From positions 1-9,715 of the forward strand of contig JAPLKX010000031.1 in the NCBI GenBank assembly GCA_026387845.1: a stretch of 9,715 nt of DNA, written 5' to 3'. A program made the translations under genes and the position numbers. The stretch comes from Candidatus Hydrogenedentota bacterium (GTDB taxonomy: Bacteria > Hydrogenedentota > Hydrogenedentia > Hydrogenedentales > SLHB01). Positions 1 through 5,132 of this stretch are shown piece by piece. How positions within the stretch are numbered: the stretch's first letter is position 1; each line of letters begins with the position of its first letter. Under the pieces are notes generated by a model that was not told the DNA's origin, did no database searches, and saw nothing but the letters and a program-made list of their open reading frames with translations.

Positions 1-801
1 CAGGTGTTCATGAACCTCATCACCAACGCTTCCGAAGCGCTCGGCGACAAAAACGGCGACATCACCGTGACCACCGGCGCCATGGAATGCAACCGAGAAT
101 ATCTCCGCGAGACCTACCTCGATGAGGAACTCCCCGAAGGCCTCTACGTCTATTGCGAAGTCTCCGACACCGGTTGCGGGATGGACGCCAAAACGCGGCC
201 CCGGATTTTTGACCCGTTTTTCACGACCAAATTCACGGGGCGCGGGCTCGGGCTGGCCGCGGTGCTCGGAATCGTTCGAGGCCACCGCGGCGCCATCCGC
301 GTGTACAGCGAACCCGGACGCGGAACCAAATTCAAAATCCTATTTCCCGCCACCGGCAGGGCCGTCAAATCCTCCGCACGCCAAGCCGCCCCGGACATCG
401 TCTGGCGCGGAAAAGGGCTCGTCCTCTTGGTGGACGACGAAGAAACCGTCCGGACCGTCGGCAGGCAGATGCTCGAGCGGGCGGGTTTCACGGTGCTCGT
501 TGCCGTCGATGGCCGGGAAGCACTCCATGTTTTCATGCAACAGCCTAACCAAATAACCTGCGTCCTTCTCGACCTCACCATGCCCAACATGGATGGCGAA
601 GAAACTTTCCGCGAACTCCGCAGAATCAACAACAGCGTCCGCGTCATCCTCTCCAGCGGCTACAACGAGCAGGAAGCCATCAATCGCTTCACTCAAAGCG
701 GCCTCGCCGGATTCATCCAAAAACCATACCAGTTCGCCAGCCTCACCCAAAAACTCCAGCAGGTACTTGAACCCAACCCCCAGCCCGAAAACATGGCCTA
801 G
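1..801 (+). CDS. Hybrid sensor histidine kinase, C-terminal part (HATPase_c + receiver); 5' end outside window
   Basis: The frame is open from base 1, so this is the last 266 residues of a longer gene. Residues about 1-117 are the ATP-binding half of a histidine kinase: an N box (NLITNASEAL, 5-14), a G1 box (DTGCGMD, 56-62), an F box (FDPFFTTK, 70-77) and a G2 box (GRGLGLA, 80-86). After a short linker, residues about 139-256 form a CheY-like receiver with the acidic pair D145/D146, phospho-acceptor D191 (LLDLTMP), S218/S219 and conserved K241 in the QKPY motif. Such proteins autophosphorylate on a His upstream (not in the window) and pass phosphate to the receiver. The protein ends just after the receiver, so it has no DNA-binding output, and a phosphotransfer partner or separate regulator is implied. 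Its sensor domains and signal cannot be seen. It resembles the kinase at the other end of the window in domain order, but the sequences clearly differ. Confidence 0.93.
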   Translation, partial: QVFMNLITNASEALGDKNGDITVTTGAMECNREYLRETYLDEELPEGLYVYCEVSDTGCGMDAKTRPRIFDPFFTTKFTGRGLGLAAVLGIVRGHRGAIRVYSEPGRGTKFKILFPATGRAVKSSARQAAPDIVWRGKGLVLLVDDEETVRTVGRQMLERAGFTVLVAVDGREALHVFMQQPNQITCVLLDLTMPNMDGEETFRELRRINNSVRVILSSGYNEQEAINRFTQSGLAGFIQKPYQFASLTQKLQQVLEPNPQPENMA

Positions 802-830
802 CCAACAAGACCCGTGCCGCTCCGCCCCGG

Positions 831-1031
831 ATCCGCACGTAAGAAACGCGGCAAGATGCCGCGTCTACGTTTGCAAGCCAATGTAGAAGCGGCATCTTGC
901 CGCTTGCGGTCTCGCTGCGTCGCATCAAGAGACCCACCGTGTTCACAGCAAGACCCGGGATGGCGGAATCGCCTGCCATTACAGGCCCAATCAAAAACTC
1001 GCTTCGCGGTGAGAGAGCCTTACGTGCGGAT
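831..1031. repeat. Possible MITE-like element bounded by a 13-bp inverted repeat
   Basis: ATCCGCACGTAAG at 831-843 is matched exactly in reverse complement by CTTACGTGCGGAT at 1019-1031. These ends bound a 201-bp non-coding stretch that contains the long hairpin at 848-903. Perfect terminal inverted repeats around a short non-coding core are what a small non-autonomous mobile element looks like. I see no convincing target-site duplication at the flanks and no transposase in the window. It may instead be two nested repeat units or decayed sequence, so the element call is tentative. Confidence 0.4.
848..903. repeat. Long palindromic (REP-like) hairpin
   Basis: Left arm 848-868 and right arm 883-903 are 21-bp reverse complements with a single mismatch, built on GCGGCAAGATGCCGC and its inverse. 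The 14-nt centre can pair further, down to a CAAG tetraloop (874-877). No T-tract follows on either strand, so it is not a standard intrinsic terminator, although it could still slow transcription or protect the 3' end of the upstream kinase mRNA. My recollection is that similar AAGATGCCGC-type palindromes recur in intergenic regions of some PVC-group genomes and give rise to false short protein calls. I could not check this here. Confidence 0.75.
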
Positions 1032-1050
1032 TCTGGTCCGCTACTCCCAC

Positions 1051-1079
1051 TTGCCACCATCCCCTTTTTACCGTACAAT
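1051..1079 (+). promoter_or_regulatory. Sigma-70-type promoter for vapBC
   Basis: A -35 box TTGCCA (1051-1056) and a -10 box TACAAT (1074-1079) lie 17 bp apart, each one base from consensus. Transcription would start near 1085-1087, inside the left arm of the inverted repeat at 1081-1112 and about 40 bases before the vapB start codon. No other promoter this good is visible between the kinase and vapB. Confidence 0.65.
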
Positions 1080-1080
1080 A

Positions 1081-1112
1081 AAGTATGTATCACTACCAAA
1101 AAAAACATACTT
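1081..1112. promoter_or_regulatory. Operator-like inverted repeat in the vapBC leader
   Basis: AAGTATGT (1081-1088) and ACATACTT (1105-1112) form a perfect 8-bp inverted repeat with a 16-nt spacer. The two half-sites are 24 bp apart centre to centre, between two and two and a half helical turns. The repeat sits immediately downstream of the -10 box and ends next to the ribosome-binding site GGAGG (1113-1117). AbrB-type antitoxins commonly repress their own promoters by binding such palindromes. Assigning this one to VapB is inference from position. Confidence 0.6.
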
Positions 1113-1124
1113 GGAGGCGCTACC

Positions 1125-1346
1125 ATGAAAGCGGTTGTGGCCGAAAGAGGTCAAATCACGATACCAAAACCTATCCGCGACAGGCTCGGGTTAACCCCCG
1201 GAACTTTGCTTGATTTGCGCGAACATAATGGAAAGATACTGGCTGAAAAAGTTCCCCATAACGACCCCGTGGCGCAGGTAAGAGGATGCCTGAAACTGGA
1301 TAAACCAACTGATGAACTTATTGACGAGTTGCGGGGACACGCATGA
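1125..1346 (+). CDS. vapB: AbrB/MazE/SpoVT-family antitoxin, VapB-like
   Basis: This is a 73-aa protein with an N-terminal swapped-hairpin DNA-binding domain (residues about 1-43, including RGQITIPKPIRDRLGL), typical of AbrB-fold antitoxins. The acidic, Leu-rich C-terminal part (about 48-73) is the region that usually wraps around and blocks the partner toxin. The ATG at 1125 is chosen because GGAGG lies 7 nt upstream and the AbrB fold starts at this Met. The frame is open further upstream to 897, but that stretch runs through the promoter, operator and repeat. The gene overlaps vapC by 4 bp (ATGA), so the two are translationally coupled. Family knowledge predicts that it neutralises VapC and represses its own promoter, probably together with VapC. 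A palindrome in the leader fits this. Confidence 0.92.
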   Translation: MKAVVAERGQITIPKPIRDRLGLTPGTLLDLREHNGKILAEKVPHNDPVAQVRGCLKLDKPTDELIDELRGHA

Positions 1347-1750
1347 TAACCGCTGTCGACACCAATGTGTTGATAGATGTTTTTCGGGATGATCCCAGTT
1401 TTGCCGAGGTCTCGTCAAATCAATTGCGCCGCTGTACGCGGGAAGGCCGCCTGGTTGCGTGCGACATCGTATGGGCCGAACTGGCCGCTCTGTTCCCATC
1501 GCGAAAAATGCTTGAACAACAGATGGAAAGACTAGCGATAAACTTTTTACCCGTTCAGCACGAGGCCGCATGCTTGGCGGGCGAAATCTGGCGCCGTTAC
1601 CGGGCACGCGGAGGACGACGCACTCGCATTGTTCCCAATTTCATCATAGGCGCTCACGCTCAATTGCAGTGCGACAGACTACTCAGTCGTGACCGCGGCT
1701 TCTACCGCAAACTCTTCAAGAAACTCACCGTCATAGACCCCTCACGTTAG
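1343..1750 (+). CDS. vapC: PIN-domain ribonuclease toxin, VapC-like, with an altered active-site residue
   Basis: This 135-aa protein is of normal length for a VapC toxin. The PIN motifs are D6 in AVDTNVLIDV, E46 in WAELAAL and D117 in SRDRGFY. PIN toxins are Mg/Mn-dependent endoribonucleases that cut tRNA, rRNA or mRNA, and the antitoxin encoded just before it should hold VapC inactive. In close relatives as I know them, the third acidic site reads PDFLIGAHA; here it reads PNFIIGAHA, with Asn99 (codon AAT, 1637-1639). Asn may bind metal poorly, so activity could be reduced or lost; D111 or D117 might compensate. The reading frame is intact and nothing else looks degraded. The start ATG overlaps the vapB stop. 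Confidence 0.93.
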   Translation: MITAVDTNVLIDVFRDDPSFAEVSSNQLRRCTREGRLVACDIVWAELAALFPSRKMLEQQMERLAINFLPVQHEAACLAGEIWRRYRARGGRRTRIVPNFIIGAHAQLQCDRLLSRDRGFYRKLFKKLTVIDPSR

Positions 1751-1761
1751 CCGCCACCCAT

Positions 1762-2019
1762 TCAGTATCCGCGCTCCCCGTGTACATCCTCCACCAGGGC
1801 GGCATCGTGTTCCCCGGCTGGTTCCTCATCCAGTTGGACGCGCCCATCATCGTCAAATACCCCCTGCTCCTTATCACCGCCGTCACCGTCACCGTACTCA
1901 CTTACCATTTCATCGTCCGGCCCCTAAACCCCCTGCGATTCCTGTTCGGCATGAAGCCCCGCAAGCTCAAACCCGCCCCTCAACTCATCCCCGCCGCCGG
2001 CCCGGACATTTCAAAGTAG
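1762..2019 (+). pseudogene. C-terminal remnant of an acyltransferase-3 family membrane protein
   Basis: Recognisable sequence begins about codon 1762 (SVSALPVYILHQ) and runs to a stop at 2017-2019, about 85 residues. It holds a YILHQ motif, a hydrophobic helix (about PLLLITAVTVTVLTYHFIV) and a basic NPLRFLFGMKPRK end. These resemble the last two membrane segments of acyltransferase-3 (OafA/MdoC-type) proteins, which O-acylate cell-surface sugars and are usually about 350-400 residues. The N-terminal three quarters, including the catalytic region, are missing; vapC lies there instead. The only usable start in frame, GTG at 1780, has no Shine-Dalgarno sequence and falls inside the homologous stretch. 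I therefore read this as a gene fragment left after insertion or deletion, not a small gene. A functional two-segment peptide cannot be ruled out. Confidence 0.65.
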
Positions 2020-2031
2020 CTGAACCCGGTA

Positions 2032-2059
2032 TTGTCAGTGCACCCGCCGCCTCTATGAT
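2032..2059 (+). promoter_or_regulatory. Candidate promoter for mntA-hepT
   Basis: TTGTCA (2032-2037) and TATGAT (2054-2059) are each one base from the sigma-70 consensus and 16 bp apart. They lie between the acyltransferase remnant and mntA and would give a leader of about 25 nt. No inverted-repeat operator is obvious here, unlike in front of vapB. Confidence 0.5.
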
Positions 2060-2089
2060 ATACTTGCAGCCGAACATGGATGGCTTCTG

Positions 2090-2398
2090 ATGAATGCTGT
2101 TCTTAAAGAAAAGAACGATGAGCTCATGGCCTTGTGCCGACGGCACAAGGTGGCTCGGTTGGAGTTGTTTGGCTCGGCAACAAGCGGCGCATTTGAATCC
2201 GGCCGCAGCGACCTGGATTTTCTGGTATCGTTCGAGGTTCAAACGCCGGAAGAACACGCCGACTCCTATTTCGGCCTGCTCGCTGACCTCGAAGACCTGT
2301 TTGAACGCCGAATAGATCTCGTAGAAACGAAGGCTATTGATAATCCCTATTTTCTCAAGGCTATCAATTCTTCGCGGACCTTAATCTATGAAGGATGA
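2090..2398 (+). CDS. mntA: MNT-domain nucleotidyltransferase antitoxin, MntA-like
   Basis: This 102-aa protein is one minimal nucleotidyltransferase domain. It has the GSATSGAF signature (residues 28-35), the paired catalytic aspartates D41 and D43 in SDLDFLV, and the third aspartate D76 in RRIDLVE, so the metal-binding triad is complete. In studied MntA/HepT systems the MNT protein is the antitoxin: it transfers AMP to the Tyr in the HEPN toxin's RX4HXY motif and so silences it. The next gene encodes exactly such a toxin, and the coding regions overlap by 11 bp. The ATG at 2090 has only a weak possible Shine-Dalgarno (GGATGG, 2078-2083). The start is supported by the domain beginning soon after and by the lack of a better one in frame. 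Base composition is lower in G+C than the genes to the right. Confidence 0.92.
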   Translation: MNAVLKEKNDELMALCRRHKVARLELFGSATSGAFESGRSDLDFLVSFEVQTPEEHADSYFGLLADLEDLFERRIDLVETKAIDNPYFLKAINSSRTLIYEG

Positions 2399-2723
2399 AG
2401 CCAGAGCCCTCCTCTTCGACATGCAGCAGGCTTGCGAGCGCATTCTTCAATTCACCAAGAACAAAACCTTGGCCGGTTACGGCAACGACGTCTATTGTCG
2501 ATCTGCTGTCGAAAGGCAATTCCAGATAGCGGGGGAAGCTTTGGTGAAGCTGTCCAAGCTGCACCCGGATGTTGCCGAACAGATTCCATCGCGGCGAACC
2601 ATCATCAGCTTTCGCAATATCCTTGTTCACGGTTACGATAAAGTGGACAACGAAGTTGTCTGGGGCGTTATTACAAGAGACTTACCAACACTCTGCAAGA
2701 TACTCGAAGATCTCCTGGCATAG
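2388..2723 (+). CDS. hepT: HEPN-domain ribonuclease toxin, HepT-like
   Basis: This 111-aa all-alpha protein has the full HEPN RNase motif RX4HXY at residues 76-83 (R76, H81, Y83, within SFRNILVHGY). It also has the helical SAVERQFQIAGEAL segment (39-52) typical of the HepT/DUF86 family. HEPN toxins act as metal-independent RNases as dimers. Y83 is the residue expected to be AMPylated by the MntA-type partner encoded immediately upstream. The ATG at 2388 lies inside the end of mntA, giving an 11-bp overlap and likely translational coupling. Length and motif are intact, so the pair appears functional. No T-rich terminator follows on the plus strand; the hairpin downstream has its T-tract only on the minus strand. 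Confidence 0.94.
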   Translation: MKDEARALLFDMQQACERILQFTKNKTLAGYGNDVYCRSAVERQFQIAGEALVKLSKLHPDVAEQIPSRRTIISFRNILVHGYDKVDNEVVWGVITRDLPTLCKILEDLLA

Positions 2724-2795
2724 ATTAAGTTTTGTCCCTGTACCGCCGGGCAGGGGCAGCACATCAACACGCCGGGCCGCCGCCGCATTGCATAC

Positions 2796-2825
2796 AAAAG
2801 CGGGCTTGGATAGCTCCAAGCCCGC
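2796..2825 (-). terminator. Intrinsic terminator of the PxKF-protein gene
   Basis: GCGGGCTTGGA (2800-2810) and TCCAAGCCCGC (2815-2825) form a perfect 11-bp stem with a 4-nt loop. Read on the minus strand, the stem is followed by TTTTGT. It begins 23 bases past the stop codon of the minus-strand gene, the expected position for a Rho-independent terminator. On the plus strand there is no T-tract, so it should not terminate hepT efficiently. Confidence 0.85.
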
Positions 2826-2848
2826 CGTCGAAATAGCCTTGGCCGTAG

Positions 2849-4906
2849 TTATTTGATCGCGATATCAACCCACTGGTCGATCAGCCCGTCCATTGTGACC
2901 GCATGGATCCGGTACGTACCGGAAGCGAGGCCTTTGGTGCTGAGATTGAAGATATACTGCCCGGCCTCGGCGTCGTACCGGAACAGGTTTCCGGCGTCGG
3001 CCTGGTTGGCCGTGAGCGTCTCGTTCACGGCGCCCGGCACGCCGTTCGTAACCATTTGGCCGCTGATGACGGCCTGCAGGTCCGGCACGGGGTTGCCGTC
3101 GCTGTCCAGCAGCCGGAACTTCACCGGGATCGTGCTCTTTTGTTTGAACACGCTCATCGCCTGGGGCGGCATGTTGATGGGCGGCAGGAACCCGTTAAAC
3201 ACCGGCAGGGCCGCCACCGCAAACACCGACAGCGAACTGGCGACGCCCGTAATGATGTTGTTGTCCGTGTCCACGGGCAACTGCGTGATATCCTCCCAGA
3301 CCGGCGGCGTCGCCAACGCCAGCCAGTGCATCAACCGCAGCGCCTGTTCCTGCTCGAGCGTCATCCCGGTGTCGTCGTACGAGAACGAGATCGTGATCGG
3401 CCCTTCGTACACGCACGTCGTGTTGATGTCATAGAACACGCCCTGGAACTCGAGCCCGCCCGGCCCGCCGCCCGGCGCCGTGTCGCTCACCTCGACGGTG
3501 GTCGACCCGCCTTCGGTAACGTTGTCGAACGTCATCGCCAAGCCGGGTTCCGGCTCCACCACAACGTCGTCGCCTTCCGAGGTGTTCTCCGTGGGCTGCT
3601 CGGTGCCGTGGAAGTAAAAGTCGTCAAAAAAGCACGTGTTCCAGCTATCGGCATACAAACCAAACGCCCCGGCATTCATTTGACGGTAGCCGGGATGCAG
3701 CATATCTTGAGCGACATCGAGCGTCGGCGTAGCCGGTTTGACGCTACCCCGCGGCCATAAGTAGACGTAATAGCGTTCGTAGTCTGCGGAAAGCTCCACA
3801 TTGTACCACCCGCCGCCTGGCGGCAACGGCTCCACGTGTTGCGCCAAATCCCAACCGTCAGGACCGGCGTTCTCGCTCACATCCATACGAATCCAAGTGG
3901 AATCCGCCCTGATTTCCAGGTAGTAGCACCAGTCTTCGGTCGCAGTGCCTTCCCATCCCCAGACAAGCCCGCCGTACGTCGTTGGATCCACAAACAAGGA
4001 CGCCCCCATCGTAAAGTTATGGGTATAGTACTGTTTGGCAAGGCCAAGCCCGATCCCGCCGTTACGATCCTGCGGCGCCGTTACGCCGACCACTTGGCTG
4101 CCGCCCATGACCGGGAACTCCACCGTCGACCAATGCTGCGACCAGTTTGCCAGCGTGACCGCCGCGTCTTCGAAATCATCGCTCTTATCCAACGCCGCGG
4201 GATACGGGGCCGCGTCCAGCACGAAATCGTCAAACAAAACCGTCGATGGGCCGCCGCCGTTCTGCGCGTAACAGCCCGCCAACCCGTCCACGTAAGATTT
4301 GTGGCCGGGATGAAAGAGGTCCTGCGGGACTTCGATAATCATCTCCGACGGCTGCCACGCCGCCGCCGATTGAGGCCGGAACCACACTTGGAACGTGGTG
4401 CCGGTCGAGATCATGCGAAGGTCGTACCATTGGTTGTATACGATGCTGCCCGCAGGCAGGTACACCGCTTGCATCGTGTTGCTCCCGGCTGACAGTCCCT
4501 CTTCGGTTATGCCCACCCCGCATGAATCCACTTGCACCTCCACAAAATAAGAGTTCCCAGCATACGCCTGCCCGTTGAATTGCGCTATCGCCACGCCGCC
4601 GCCCCTGCCCGACAAAATGCACATCGAAACCTTCATCTCAAAGTTCTCGACGTACCACCCCGTGTAATTCTCCGGCCCCGCGCCCGAATCACCCCCGCCC
4701 GACGGAGCGCCCGAGGTCAGCTTCAACGCCTTGTTCCCGCCGGTGTCGGCGATTTCCCACGCGCAATTGGGACCGTTATATACCGCCCGCCAATCCGAAG
4801 GCACGCCAGGGCCTACCGTACAATCTTCAAAATCGTCCTGGATTAATGTCGCCCCCGCCATCCCGCAAACCAGCAATCCTGCCAAAACTGCCACGAGCGC
4901 TTTCAT
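2849..4906 (-). CDS. Secreted protein with two jelly-roll-like domains and a C-terminal PxKF domain
   Basis: A 685-aa protein starting with a Sec signal peptide (residues 1-19, cleavage near GMAGA). The ATG at 4906 has AAGGAG 8 nt upstream. The frame stays open for 240 further codons, but those run antisense through the protease gene. Residues about 23-230 and 243-433 are two related units. Each opens with a DDFED motif and closes with an HPGH or HPGY motif followed by FDDF, which looks like concanavalin/LamG-type beta-sandwich domains that often bind or cut sugars. I see no clear catalytic residues. Residues about 455-565 look like a beta-rich module ending SSLSVFAV. Residues about 573-685 match the PxKF type (STIPVKFRL at 591-599, then GNLFRYDAEAGQYIFNLSTK). 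No membrane anchor or sorting tail is seen, so it is probably exported to the periplasm or outside. The function is unknown; sugar or surface binding is inference. Confidence 0.85.
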   Translation of the reverse strand: MKALVAVLAGLLVCGMAGATLIQDDFEDCTVGPGVPSDWRAVYNGPNCAWEIADTGGNKALKLTSGAPSGGGDSGAGPENYTGWYVENFEMKVSMCILSGRGGGVAIAQFNGQAYAGNSYFVEVQVDSCGVGITEEGLSAGSNTMQAVYLPAGSIVYNQWYDLRMISTGTTFQVWFRPQSAAAWQPSEMIIEVPQDLFHPGHKSYVDGLAGCYAQNGGGPSTVLFDDFVLDAAPYPAALDKSDDFEDAAVTLANWSQHWSTVEFPVMGGSQVVGVTAPQDRNGGIGLGLAKQYYTHNFTMGASLFVDPTTYGGLVWGWEGTATEDWCYYLEIRADSTWIRMDVSENAGPDGWDLAQHVEPLPPGGGWYNVELSADYERYYVYLWPRGSVKPATPTLDVAQDMLHPGYRQMNAGAFGLYADSWNTCFFDDFYFHGTEQPTENTSEGDDVVVEPEPGLAMTFDNVTEGGSTTVEVSDTAPGGGPGGLEFQGVFYDINTTCVYEGPITISFSYDDTGMTLEQEQALRLMHWLALATPPVWEDITQLPVDTDNNIITGVASSLSVFAVAALPVFNGFLPPINMPPQAMSVFKQKSTIPVKFRLLDSDGNPVPDLQAVISGQMVTNGVPGAVNETLTANQADAGNLFRYDAEAGQYIFNLSTKGLASGTYRIHAVTMDGLIDQWVDIAIK

Positions 4907-5132
4907 GTTAGTCTCTCCTTCCCGGTTGGGCTTCAAAGAATAAGATCCCTTGAACAACGTTTCGGTGCGATGAATATGCAACCCCGCAATACAAAGCGAC
5001 ACAATATAGCAAAAAGCGCTCTTCGTCAAGGCTGCGGTCAAAGAAGAGAATATGGTATTCTGGAAAAGCGGCCGGGCGCAAACCCTGTAGAAACAAAAAA
5101 CGGCCGGAAGGATAGGAAAATCGATCGATCCC
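4907..5132. promoter_or_regulatory. Divergent control region between PxKF-protein and protease genes
   Basis: These 226 bases hold the starts of two divergently transcribed secreted-protein genes. On the minus strand, TTGACG (plus coordinates 5024-5029) faces TATTGT (5001-5006) at 17 bp, or TATATT (5003-5008) at 15 bp. This would give a leader of roughly 90 nt before the ATG at 4906. On the plus strand the only hint is TATTCT (5056-5061), preceded by TG, without a good -35 box. No clear operator palindrome spans the region. Whether the two genes are co-regulated cannot be told from sequence. Confidence 0.5.

Noticed and set aside
150..750. Long minus-strand open frames within the first kinase gene
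   Set aside because: Antisense shadows with no recognisable motifs, opposite a clear ATPase-receiver coding frame.
848..903. Intrinsic terminator for the first kinase
   Set aside because: The stem is strong, but no T-tract follows on the plus or minus strand, so it was recorded as a repeat.
897..1124. N-terminal extension of the antitoxin
   Set aside because: The extra codons pass through the repeat, promoter and operator. The AbrB fold begins at the Met at 1125, which has GGAGG 7 nt upstream.
743..1126. 127-codon minus-strand open frame over the kinase end and intergenic repeat
   Set aside because: Much of it is translation of the palindrome (DAASCR-type sequence), and it overlaps the kinase 3' end. 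It looks like a repeat-derived false gene.
2903..3760. 285-codon open frame on the plus strand
   Set aside because: It is antisense to the PxKF gene, is rich in Arg/His/Val as expected of a shadow frame in GC-rich DNA, and has no domain and no start signal.
5120..5129. ATCGATCGAT self-complementary stretch just before the protease start
   Set aside because: It is a short simple repeat that is expected by chance in a region of this size; there is no second site or clear regulator.
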